Origin: Aspergillus flavus
Lineage: Eukaryota > Ascomycota > Eurotiomycetes > Eurotiales > Aspergillaceae
DNA length: 64,000 nt
Direction of reading: 5' to 3'
NCBI RefSeq assembly: GCF_009017415.1
Contig: NC_092405.1
Coordinates: forward strand, 2,852,001-2,916,000
The translations under genes were made by a program, and so were the position numbers. Positions 25,075 through 37,100 of this stretch are shown one piece after another; position 1 is the stretch's first letter; every line of letters starts with the position of its first letter. Below the pieces are notes generated by a model. That model did no database searches, was not told the origin of the DNA, and was given only the letters and a program-made list of their open reading frames with translations.

Positions 25075-28000
25075 ATGGCTACAAAGGATAGAGAGGTTCT
25101 TCCCGATGTGTAAGTCCATAGTTCTTGTGTGCTTAGCCGAAAATGTCGTTATCTGTATGGGCTTTCAAGAACGATGTTTAACAAATTAACAGGGCGAAAC
25201 CGGTTCACTATGAGGTCTCCTTGTTTGACTTGCAGTTGGGTGACTCTTGGGGCTACAAAGGCATCGTTAAGATAGACTCGAAAATCACCCGCTCCACCAA
25301 GGAAATCATGTTGAATTCCAAGGAGATTGAGGTCCAGAAAGCTGAAATTTTTGGAGAAGATGGTTCGTCAGGGTGCATCATATTGCAAAGGCCTTCCCTA
25401 ATATCAAGCCACATTACTGACACAATGCACGACTGCTGTAGGGACGAAAATAACCCAGGCGTCTGAGATAACCTATGACCAGAAGTCAGAGCGAGTGACT
25501 TTGAAATTCCCCCAGGAAATTACTCCATCGGAAGTTGTTCTATCCCTAGCTTTCGCGGGTGTAATGAACAATTCTATGGCTGGCTTTTACCGTTCTAAGT
25601 ACAAGCCTGTTGCAAAACCCAGCCCTGATACCCCAAGGGAGGGTGATTTCCATTATATGCTGAGCACTCAATTCGAATCCTGTGACGCACGCAGAGCTTT
25701 TCCGTGTTTTGACGAACCGAATCTGAAAGCTACCTTTGATTTCGAGATCGAAGTTCCGAAAGGCCAAACAGCTCTTAGCAACATGCCCGTCAAATCTGAG
25801 AGAGACGGCAGTAGCCCTGGCCTGAAAGTTGTTTCCTTTGAGAGAACCCCCGTGATGAGTACCTACGTGAGTTTGTATCTATATGTCATAATACCACATG
25901 TGGCTAACCATTCGAGTACTACCACAGCTCCTAGCATGGGCTGTTGGTGACTTTGAGTACGTCGAGGCAATGACCCACCGCAGATACAACGGGAAAAGCA
26001 TACCTGTGCGTGTCTACACGACGAAGGGCCTCAAGGAGCAAGCCCGATTCGCTTTAGAGTGTGCTCATCGCACTGTTGACTATTTCTCGGAAGTATTCGA
26101 GATTGAATACCCTTTGCCCAAAGCGGACCTCCTTGCCGTCCATGAATTCGTGAGTCTTAGCAACTGCACCTATTTGGATGCATGTATAGAAATTTACTTT
26201 TTCCCGCTAGGCCATGGGAGCTATGGAGAACTGGGGCCTTGTAACATACCGAACGACTGCCGTTCTTTTCGATGAGGGCAAGTCGGATACTCGCTACAAG
26301 AACCGCATTGCGTATGTTGTTGCCCACGGTGAGTCTCGAAGGTACCTTTTATCTCTGAGTTTCAAGTCATCTAACAAAGCCTACCAGAATTGGCCCATCA
26401 ATGGTTCGGCAATCTTGTAACTATGGATTGGTGGAACGAACTGTGGTTGAACGAAGGTTTCGCGACCTGGGTTGGATGGCTGGCTGTCGACCACTTTTAT
26501 CCCGGTATGTTTCTCTCAGTGGGCACCATGGACAGCTCGTTCTAATGCATGTGGGTAGAATGGAATATATGGTCTCAGTTTGTCGTACGCAATGCCCGAG
26601 GTAAATATAACGTATCTTAGTAGGAACTGATCATTCCACAGGCTGAAGGTGTACAACAAGCATTCCAACTCGACTCGTTACGCGCATCCCACCCAATAGA
26701 AGTACCTGTAAAGAATGCTCTTGAGGTCGACCAGATTTTCGATCATATCAGCTATCTCAAAGGGAGCTCCGTGATTCGGATGCTGAGCGATCATCTTGGT
26801 CGTGATACTTTCCTTCGGGGAGTAGCTAACTACCTCAAGACCCACGCTTACGGTGAGTAATTTATGTTGGAGCAGATTGGCGCTTGCTAATTAGATACGA
26901 CCTCTAGGTAATGCCACTACCAACGATCTTTGGTCTGCACTCAGCGAAGCATCCGGTCAAGACGTTAACAGCTTCATGGTAAGCCTCGGAACAAGTCAGA
27001 ACCATTATGTTATATCTTATTCTTCTCTAATACAATGATGAAGGACCCATGGATTCGCAAAATCGGTTTCCCAGTTATAACAGTGGCAGAAGAGCCTAGC
27101 CAGATTAGCATTCGCCAGAACCGATTCCTTTCTACAGGTGATGCAAAGCCGGAAGAAGACGAAACAACTTGGTGGATTCCCCTCGGAATCAAATCGGGCT
27201 CGAAGATGGAGGAAGTGAATTCTCGTGCTCTTGTTGCCAAGACTGATACTATTCATGGTGTCGGCCAGAATTCGTTTTACAAGATCAACAAGGATCTTTC
27301 TGGATTCTACCGGACGAATTATCCGACTGACCGGTTGGCAAAGCTTGGTAAATCTCTAGAACTACTGAGCACCGAAGACAAGATTGGGTTGATTGGTGAT
27401 GCTGCTGCTCTTGCTGTGTCTGGTGAAGGCAGCACTGCTGCTCTGTTGGCCCTTCTTGAAGGCTTCAGTGAAGAGCAGAATTATTTGTTAGTACCCAGTG
27501 CCTTTCCAGAATGTTTACCCAGATCTATAGCAATGGTGCTAATTAATTTTGTAGAGTGTGGTCGCAAATCTCTTCCTCGCTTGCAAACCTTCGCTCAGTA
27601 TTTTCTCAGAATGAGTCTGTAGCTGCCGGACTGAAGGAATTTGCTCTTAGGTTGGCATCGCCTGCTGCTCATAGACTTGGTTGGGAGTTCAAACCAGGCG
27701 AGGAATATCTTATTATTCAGCTACGAAAACTTCTTATCGGAATGGCCGGTCTTGCAGGTGATGAGAAGTAAGCCTTGCCTTATCCCCTAAATATACTTTC
27801 TTTTAGCTTTACTAACATCGTAACAAAGGGTTATCACAGAAGCCAAAAGACGCTTCGAGCTCTGGGCTGCAGGGCAAGACAAGAACGCGATTAACACTAA
27901 TCTGCGTTCAGTCATCTTCGGCATCAACGTCTCTGAGGGCGGTTCCAAAGAATTTGACTCTGTCAAAGAAGAGTATCTCAAGACGGACTCTGTTGATGGC

Positions 28001-28423
28001 AAAGAAATCTGCCTAGCAGCACTTGGACGCACCAAAGATGCAAGACTAGTCCAAGATTACCTAGACTTTGTATTCTCAGACAAAGTAGCAATCCAAGACG
28101 TACACAATGGTGCAGTCTCCTTGGCTGCGAACTCAAAAGTCCGACATCTACTTTGGGAGTATATGAAGGGCAACTGGGGTACCGTTGAGGCTCGCCTGTC
28201 GTCAAATAACGTCGTCTTTGAGCGCTTTGTGCGAATGGGCCTTTCTAAATTCGCAGACCAAAGCATTGGGGAGGATATTGCTTCGTTCTTCCAGAACAAG
28301 GATACAAGTGCCTATGACCGTGCGCTCGTTATTGTTTCAGATAGCATTAGGACCAATGCTCACTACAAGGAGAGAGATGAGAAATCAGTTCTGGAATGGC
28401 TCCAGGCTCATGGCTATGCCTGA
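25075..28423 (+). CDS. apsA: M1-family zinc aminopeptidase (ApsA / Ape2 / Aap1 type)
   Basis: Zinc metallo-aminopeptidase that removes N-terminal residues from peptides. Twelve exons (25075-25109, 25193-25362, 25442-25866, 25928-26149, 26211-26328, 26388-26504, 26559-26584, 26642-26852, 26908-26978, 27044-27486, 27555-27767, 27829-28423), 881 aa. Catalytic features: GAMEN exopeptidase motif at 287-291 and HELAH at 323-327, with the third zinc ligand Glu346 in WLNEGFATW, giving the full HExxH-x18-E signature. An ERAP1-like C-terminal domain completes the standard layout. Exon 7 is only 26 nt. The ATG at 25075 gives the usual cytosolic form; the frame is open upstream with ATGs at 24865, 24847 and 24772, which would add an Arg/Ser-rich extension. 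Very high confidence in family and model; the choice of start is less certain. Confidence 0.96.
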
Positions 28424-29317
28424 TTGTCGACGAGCGAAGCGGTCTGTTGTTAACTTGCCATGTGAAGATGAATTAGGGTATCATCACCATATTATACTAG
28501 CCTACTCCTTTCACCCTTACTAGTACACTTGAAACTATATGATGTCTTTCGTCTATCTCATATAATGGACTGGCCGTCCATGAGAGGCCATCTAGAAACG
28601 TCAAAGGAAGAACACGGTACATCAGTGCGCTAGTACAGAAAGGGAATGCAAATCAGCCATGGATGGATCATGGATTTGCACCTAGCACCTAGCAGTGAGT
28701 GCCAGCTGAAGATGCCCAGGATTAAGTTCCCTATGTAGTTACTATATGTGTATGAATTGGCAAGAGGGTATAACAATGAAAAATAGTGAAAGATGAGTGG
28801 TAATGGCACAGCTTTTACTTGTTTTTAATAACGATACCACACAATAGCTAGAGTTGTGGAAGCAGAAGTAGGAGTCTAGGAGGGGAGTTGTCCAAGTAAA
28901 GTGGAAGAACCAACATGCCAAAATACCATGGTATAAATAGGAACAGCACGATTCCAGACAAATCATTTAGGGGAAAGTTTATCATTTGATTGGAGCAACT
29001 AGACCGAATTGGGTCTTCTGTCTGGGGCGCGGCGAAACGTGAAACGGTCACAAACCAAGGGAACCTGCACGCTGGGCTCGTCTGCTCACCTGCACTACTC
29101 AGCAACTCGCAACCGCCATTTCAAAAGACGACGGCCGACTTCATCGAACTTAACACTTCCAGGCAACGCTTCTTTTCCTCTCCCCCTCTCTCTATCTGCT
29201 GCTACCGCCGCTTGACCTTTCATCTGGTAGACGACTCCTGTTTCTTTCGTCTTTTCTTTCGTCTCCCCTCCTTGAAGAGCCTTGCATTTGTCAACAGTTC
29301 CCCCTACACCGTCCATC
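28424..29317. other. Intergenic: apsA 3' region and YPT1 promoter
   Basis: No gene seen. The last 200 bp before YPT1 are pyrimidine-rich (about 29140-29290), consistent with a fungal core promoter and 5' leader. Confidence 0.5.
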
Positions 29318-30363
29318 ATGAACCCTGAGTGGTAAGTCTTCTATTCGCCCTCATTTTGTTACATCCTGAGGCCTTGGATATTGCACTCTGTCTGCATTAT
29401 AATGGTCTCTCTCCCTGCGTCTCTATTCTCCCTTATTTTATCAACTTCGCTGATTTGTTGGGCAATAATCAGAGTACCTACCTTCTTTGGCGGAAACCAA
29501 CAGACGGCCTACTTCTCCTTTCCTGTTATCCTAACCATCTACTCAGATACGACTATCTCTTCAAGCTCCTTCTTATCGGAGATTCCGGTGTTGGAAAATC
29601 TTGCTTGCTACTTCGGTTTGCAGACGACACCTACACAGAGAGCTATATCTCCACTATTGGTGTTGATTTTGTACGTATACCGTTGTGAGGGCAACCACAT
29701 CCCTTGTAATGTTACTGACCTCTAGGTAACAGAAAATCCGAACAATCGAACTTGATGGCAAGACAGTGAAGCTTCAGATTGTAGGGAGAGGTGTCATCAC
29801 AGATGAATTATCTTGCGTAGCTAACAGAACCTTAGTGGGACACTGCGGGCCAGGAGCGGTTCCGCACCATCACGTCGTCTTACTATCGAGGTGCTCATGG
29901 TATCTGTGTCGTGTATGATGTTACTGATATGGATTCCTTCAACAATGTGAAGCAGTGGCTCCAGGAGATCGATCGCTATGCCACTGAGGGTGTCAACAAG
30001 CTGCTTGTGGGTAACAAGAGTGACATGGAAGATAAAAAGGTCGTGGAGTACACGGTGGCAAAGGTATGCTCCTCTCTTTACCTTTTCCCCTATTCTTTGG
30101 AACAGACAACTTCTGCCTTTCCGCAGTCGGCACGGAGGCTAATTCGTTATATTGTTTGAACCCAAAAGGAGTTCGCTGATAGCCTTGGAATACCATTCCT
30201 GGAGACCTCTGCTAAGAATGCCTCGAACGTCGAGCAAGCCTTCTTGACAATGGCAAGGCAGATCAAGGAGCGTATGGGTACCGCCACTGTCAACAACAAG
30301 CCGACTGTGCAGGTTGGCCAGGGCCAGGGTGTCCAGTCTGGGTCCGCAGGTGGTTGCTGCTAA
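29318..30363 (+). CDS. ypt1: Rab1/Ypt1 family small GTPase
   Basis: Small GTPase that controls ER-to-Golgi transport, tethering and autophagosome formation. Five exons (29318-29328, 29547-29670, 29733-29780, 29836-30063, 30169-30363), 201 aa. Visible: P-loop GDSGVGKS at 15-22; effector region ending TIGVDFKIR; WDTAGQE starting at Trp62 with Gln67; NKSD; ETSAKN; and a C-terminal GGCC for double geranylgeranylation. The first exon is just 11 nt (MNPE minus one base) and its 218-bp intron uses the donor GTGGTA; the better-looking GTAAGT three bases downstream would give a stop at codon 5. The protein matches the Rab1 consensus without oddities. Confidence 0.97.
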
Positions 30364-31968
30364 TCGAATCAATGAGTCGTGTTGCACAGTACTACGTTAG
30401 CCACCTCGGTATGGAGCAGGGAGGTGGGTTTGCCAACTGCGCCTTGGCACTGGACAGTTCTATCTGAAAAGTGGAACGGCGCAGACGACACTGCGGAGAT
30501 TTTTGCTATTTTCAAGCTCGGGATGATTATTGGGAATCATTTCAGATCCTTCACACAATGCTTTAGACGGCCTGCGATTGTCTTTATATGTGCTCATATT
30601 GCTGGTACCCTTGTTGCCCCTTCCCCCTTTGTTACACGCTACTTGTTTTGTGATTTCCTTTACAGCATTTCCCTAGTTTCTTCCATATCTTATTAGTAGG
30701 TTGGATTCCTTGCGATTTTGTCAGGAACAAATTAATGGAAAAGACCCTGAACGTTCGGAGAACATACTTATTCGGTAATAACACACAGTAGCGAGCAAAA
30801 CCCCCAGCCATTTTCTGGAGATAACGTAAAAAAAAAATTAATAATTAAATGAATAAATAGGAAAGAAAAGAAAAAGCGAACTCTTCATCTAGTAAGTTCC
30901 ATTTGATGAAGACATGGCCAGATGATACGATAAATAAGAAGCATCGTCTATATACAAGTCGTTCTAACCTTCTCTATCAACTCAAACATGTCGGTCAATA
31001 CATTGTCAGTATAAAGAGAGATTGTAAAATTCCGTCGTAGATTTAGGGGTATCTTCGGTACCCTAAAGGTCCTTTTTTTTGGGGGAGGGTTTGTCGCTTC
31101 GACCTTAGGTTTCAAGTCATCGTGTATGAAGGTGGCGATTATTATTGCTGTCAGCTGGCACCAAGAAGATGATCATATGATAGTCATTGGGAAGAGCATG
31201 TCACATGCATGGACGCAAAAGAAGACCGCTCTTTAGCTGTAAGACAATCGGCGAGCACTGGCAACTAGTGTATGTACAGAGAACAAATTAACCAGATAGG
31301 TTTGTGTGATTAAATGCAACGACCGGACCTCGGTCGCGATTTAGCTCTCGCATTTTGTAGTCCAGGTATTTAAGAGAGGTGTGAGTGGGACCGGGAGTGC
31401 TTGACAGTCTTAAAAATGGGAATGCACAGCAACGCATAGGAAGTCTGAGCACCACGATGTACAGTACATTCTCTTATATCTAGTTAATGTACCTAGTGTG
31501 GTAAGTGAATATTTCATTAGATGTAGGGGACATCTGATTTTCGATAATCTAATATATACTTAGACTAATTTCGGCCGATATGAGGGGGAAAGGAAGGGCA
31601 TCTGTGACCAAATAAGCCGAGGCACATAATTCGGCAAACGTCATGCAAACCATTATCTCCATTCAAGAAGCCGATTCATTCTCGCACCTCAACGGCTAAT
31701 CTCCCCCAATTTTGTCTACAGTACATATTCAAATTCTTATCCCTTTTTAAGTTAATATATCGCTCCGCCAGCATCCCAATTCTGCTAATAAAACGAGCTG
31801 GCAGTCACAGTCGCTTCTTTTATATCTCACAGTAGGGTTGTTGGTATTTAACCATACCCCCTTCTAAATTGGATCAACACGTATACTTCCAAATACCACC
31901 TTCCGACTTTTTGGATACATCACCCTTAACGCGCTACCCTACTAGCACGCGCAATTTCTTCATCTACC
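30364..31968. other. Intergenic: YPT1 3' region and PMP47-like promoter
   Basis: 1.6 kb with no supportable gene. A frame at 30379-30696 starts just after the YPT1 stop and is probably 3'-UTR. An A-rich stretch lies at about 30828-30870. Confidence 0.5.
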
Positions 31969-33057
31969 ATGTCTCAATCAAAGATTGAAGAACAAAAGAA
32001 GGCGGTTGCAGCGGCTGCAACCCAGCAGAGTGATAATATAGCGCATGCATTAGCTGGTGCTGGTGGTGGAATCCTCTCCATGGTCTTGACGTGCGTACTC
32101 CAATTTTGCTTTTGGTTCGAGAGTCAAAAGCGGCTAACACCCATTGATCTATAGCTACCCCTTGATCACACTTTCAACAAGAGCGCAAGTTGAATCTAAA
32201 CGTGCTCATTCAACGACCGCCGATGCCATCCGCCGTATCGTTCAACGGGAAGGGATTAGTGGACTTTATTCAGGTCTTGAGTCAGCGCTTTTTGGCATCA
32301 GCGTAACCAACTTCGTCTATTATTACTGGTATGAATGGACCCGCTCGGCCTTCGAGAAGGCTGCTGCAAAGGCTGGTCGAGCCTCAACGAAGCTTACGAC
32401 CGCCGAATCCATGATTGCTGGGGCTATCGCTGGAAGTGCAACGGTGCTGATCACTAACCCCATCTGGGTTGTGAATACTCGGATGACAGCGCGAAAATCC
32501 GAGTCAGACGAAGCGGTATTGCCGGGTGCTCCCAAAAAGACAAAGGCTTCGACGATTAGCACTCTCCTGGACCTGCTCCGGCAGGAGGGGCCTAAGGCCC
32601 TTTTTGCCGGCGTTCTGCCGGCTCTCGTCTTGGTGATTAACCCCATCTTACAGTACACCATCTTTGAGCAGTTGAAGAACGTAGTGGAACGTCGTAGGCG
32701 CATGACGCCGAAAGATGCGTTTTACCTTGGTGCCCTGGGCAAGATCTTAGCCACGTCCATCACATACCCTTATATAACGGTCAAAAGTCGGATGCACGTG
32801 GCTAGCAAGGACGGTCCGAAGGAAACGTTGAACGGCAGCTTGAAGAGGATCATCAAGGAGGAGGGGTACGTGGGACTGTATAAAGGTAAGCTACGACCTA
32901 ATTGGCAGGATGTTATAGGGCCCAAGCTAATGCCAATACAGGTATTGGCCCGAAGGTGACACAGAGTGCGATTACTGCAGCATTTCTGTTCGCATTCAAG
33001 GATGTCTTGTATGATACAATGGTAGCTATTCGAAAGAGGGACCGGGTGTCCAAGTAG
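31969..33057 (+). CDS. Peroxisomal adenine nucleotide carrier, PMP47/Ant1 (SLC25A17) type
   Basis: Mitochondrial-carrier-family protein of the peroxisomal membrane; in yeasts PMP47/Ant1 exchanges cytosolic ATP for AMP so that fatty acids can be activated in the peroxisome. Three exons (31969-32090, 32155-32885, 32942-33057), 322 aa. Tripartite layout: repeat 1 at HALAGAGGGILSMVLTYPLITLSTRAQ; repeat 2 at AGAIAGSATVLITNPIWVVNTRM, a typical Px[D/N]xx[K/R]-like signature; repeat 3 at GALGKILATSITYPYITVKSRM. Each is followed by an EG...LY/F.G loop. The NPIWVVNTRM and YPYITVKSRM variants match the PMP47/SLC25A17 branch rather than mitochondrial carriers. No cleavable presequence. Transport activity is inferred from family. 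Confidence 0.88.
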
Positions 33058-34115
33058 AGGGATATCTTAGCTTAGCTGCGGGCATTGCCAAGAAGGTGTT
33101 TTGGAACCAGAGAAGAATGGTCCCAGGCTCTTAGGTGCTTGCTCTTTCACTTCAGAGTATGGTGTTATTATTATCGGCTACTTGGATAGGTTACGGCCCA
33201 CTAGTACTGGCTTATCGAATGTATCGATATGATAGAGTGCAACAGGGAGTTATGTTCGACTGTCATTTTGTGTATGTGAAAAATTGGTTTTCTTTTCATA
33301 AGAACAAAAAGTTGACTAGTTAGTAGTACTCCGTAGTTAGGTAAGAAATGCATCACATGAAAGTTCTGTACACTACATTTAATACCAGTATTAGTGCGTA
33401 GGTAACCTGGACTGGGAACATCACCGCCTTCCTCTTTGGGGGTAAAGAGTACACGATGAACCTACGCGTTCACGCGTTGTTGCCAAGCCTTAGGACCATG
33501 ACTGACATTAGAATTCACCAACCTTGAGGGAAGTCTTCCAGCTCTTACTTTCTTTGGGTTAAGCGGCGCTGTTACTTCTTGATTTTAGTTACATGTCTCG
33601 ACTTCCGAGATTTCTGAATTCTAAATTACTTGTGGTCATTGACCGAGCTCAACTTCACATCTTCTGGTCATTAGAATTCCTTAACTTTGCCTTTGTTTTG
33701 TTCAGCTCACTGAAGGTTTGAATTGCACGACCGCCTTAGGTAATGTCATGGGCATTTATCTATCATATTTTAGATGTGCAAGATCGAATGCTTATTTAAC
33801 ATCACCTTCCATATACTGGACTACCCTAGAGGCTGCTGCTTATTTATGAGATTCTCGACACCGCCTTCTTTGGGTGTTAGTATTATTCTTGTCGGTTCTC
33901 ACTGTGGCTTTCCCTGATGGAGCTTCAGGCGATCTACGGAGTTATTTAACCTATACAACGATTCCACATGCACTTCCTGTTGAAGTATACGTAAGTGCTT
34001 CGTCGATATTACCGTGGTCTAGATATGCTAATGCTGAAGTATAGGTGGCTCCTACATATCTTAAATACTCTCATTCTTGGCTATTCAGCGTCTTCAACTC
34101 GAGAACGCACCCCAG
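33058..34115. other. Intergenic: upstream of the WD40 gene
   Basis: About 1 kb, no supportable gene. One TACTCCGTAG-type motif lies near 33327. A small upstream exon of the WD40 gene cannot be ruled out. Confidence 0.45.
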
Positions 34116-37100
34116 ATGACGTCTCAGACACCTGAACATGTGAGAAGCCGAAACTTCAGGTCTCATGCCAGTCGTCGTCCAACTTCTGTTCAGATCGGCT
34201 CTGACGACCCATCGATAATAGAGGAAGCTCAGAATTTACTTTCACAGTTTATGAGGCATTCCTCTCATGAAACCCAAGGTTCCCAGAGTGGAAACAGGGC
34301 CACTTTGCAGAAGGTTTCCGACTCGAGAACTGAACACAGTTCTGAGTCGGCCGATGACCCTCAAGTAGTATATGTTATCTCAGATGACTCTGCACTTGAG
34401 TCCGTTCCAGAAAAACGCACAGTCCCATCAGCTCGACGACGGCACTCGGCACGTCACCCTCGTCTAAGAAGCTCACGGGCAACCCCTGGGTTAGGGAACT
34501 TATCCAAAAGACCAGGGAACAATAGCGAAACAGACCCCGTGTTACCTACAACAAAAAGGGAACAATCAAATAATTCCAATTATGTCCGGCAGACAATGTA
34601 CCCACCACACTTGTTAAGCGACAGGAAATCCTATGCCATAAACAATGACAAGGCACCAAGAACGAGACGTTCTGCACGATCAAAAACTGGCCCTATCAAT
34701 TACTACAAGAAACTCAATCTGTTTAATTATGAGTCTGAAGAGGAATGTTCCGGTGATGAGGATGTCGATGTATTGGCCAATTCAGACCAGCCACAACAGC
34801 GTCACGGCCGTTCCCGTTCATGTGATCTCTCAATGCCTCCTTGCTACCGAGATAGCCAGCTCGTCGGTCATACGCAATACTCAGTTATATACTCTTCATC
34901 TAGAGTACAAATACTCAAGGCACCCTTGAAAACGTTAGATGACTTTAGAAGTGTCGGGCATGCACGTTATCGCCCAGAACGTAACCCGGCCAACTATGCT
35001 AAGGGACTAAGAGGAGAGGACTTGGCGTTAGACAACATCCTCCATTTTGATTTTGATCCGAAGGAAATGACCGCAGTGCTAAACTTGCTGTCATTTAGTG
35101 GATGTCATTGGCGTTTTGCTCCAGACACTGCTCTTACCGATCAACTTATACAAGTCGCATCCACCTATAATATGCACCCTAAGTCCTTCAAGAAGATGTC
35201 GTCTATTTTGAAATTGTCTAGGTTACTCTCGACCGAAGAAGCGAGCGATAGTAATGCTTTGCTCTTAGAAATATTGACATCAACTCCATGCACAAAGGAG
35301 CTACGACGTGCTAGGCGACTCGCAATGCGACTCCTGGGGTCCCAAGAGAAACGAGAGAATGAAGGTCCTTCCACCTCAGGCGATCAACACTGCCATAAAG
35401 TCGAGGAAGTGCGCAGACTGTCGGGCCATTTATCATTTGCATTTGCATTGGGGCGGCGCCAGTGCGCAGATATAGAAGCATTCATTGCTGACGCCCAGAG
35501 AGGCCATCTCCCAACCGTCCCATCTGTCATCAAGGCTGTTAAATTGGAGGATGGCAGCTCGGCAACGCGCAAGAATGCTCAAGCGTCTGGCAATCTAAAC
35601 AAGCTCTTGCAGGATCGTGAGCTAGGTTGCGCTGTGAGCCGGCAGGTCAGTTCTCGTTTTTTGAGTAACCTCGGGGTTTCGAGGACTTGGAAAGGAGCCT
35701 CAAATGATATTATAGTACTAGCGTGGTCTCCTGATGGAACTAGGTTTGCAGCAGGTGCTACAGCTCAATGTGATGAACATAACATGGAATACAACCGAGG
35801 GAATAATCTGATTCTCGGTGATTTGACCACTGATAGTCTGGAGGAATTGCCAGACCATTGGAGCCCTCGTCCGCCGGGGTTTTCAAGGGGAACTATGAAT
35901 GATCATCGTCTGTTTATGAGTGTAACAGCGTGCCAATGGTTCGATGATACACTCTATACTGCTAGTTATGACAAGACTGTCAAACTTTGGAGATTCCCTA
36001 ATCACAGGGCATCATGCTACAAGACGCTTGAGCACGACTCCAAAGTCCAAGTTATGGCTCCATCCAACTTCTCAAAGAATGTGGTAGCGACAGGGACCCA
36101 GTCTGTCGGTTTCTGGCAACTAGATGAATCAACGTACAATGTCCTGGACTTGCCTCGACAGCGCTCTAAAAGAGAAATTGACCTTATACCAACGTCTCTG
36201 GCTTGGGGTACCATCCCAATAACGAGAGAGTTACTAATTGCTGGAATGTCTGAAAAGGGCGATGGTGTGACCCATAATGGTCTTCTTGCAGCTTGGCATA
36301 TAGCCGAAGCATCATCCACTCCAATACAATTAAGCCCAAATTCACAAAATATCTTTGATGTAAAGTGGCACCCTTCTCTTCCATTATTTGCTACAGCAAG
36401 CTCCGCAAGAGGAGGTGGTACAACTCTCTTGAGTTCCAAAAACACCAGGTCTGTGGTCCGTCTATATTCGCCACTCATCTCCAAAATGTGCACCATGGAA
36501 CTTGAGTGCCCTGCTTTGGACATAAACGACGTGACTTTCTGCCCAGGCAATTCAAACTATGTGACTGCCAGCTGCACTGACGGGATCACCTACGTGTGGG
36601 ACACGCGAAACCCGGACACTGTACTGCACAAGCTTCAGCATGCCGAGCCGCTCAATCAGATAGATGAAACCATTCCTAGAGAACAAGCAGATGTTGGGGT
36701 AAGGTTGGCATTGTGGGGGAACTCGGTAACCCAATTCTATACTGGGGCATCAGATGGTATCTTGAAAACCTGGGATGTATTGAGGTCTCCTGATGATGCT
36801 CTAATTCAAGATGTTGCTTCTTTTGGAGAGGAGATCATGTCTGGGGCTTTCTCGCCGGATAGATCCAATCTGTTGATTGGCGATGCAGCCGGGGGTCTTC
36901 ATCTCTTATCTCCCAACACTTATGCCGATGAGACCTTGTCTTTTAAATTTAAGCGCGCTTCCCAAGTGCCATTTAAAGGGCAAGACCCCGACTCTGAGTC
37001 CGGCATCATGGCTGCCCGTAAGGCCATCCTAAATGGTCATCTTTTGCGCCATCCTATTTATGGTGTGGGCCAAGGTCCTCATTACAATGGGCCTTACGCG

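Noticed and set aside
30379..30696. Plus-strand frame directly after the YPT1 stop
   Set aside because: Probably 3'-UTR; composition and residues show no protein family.
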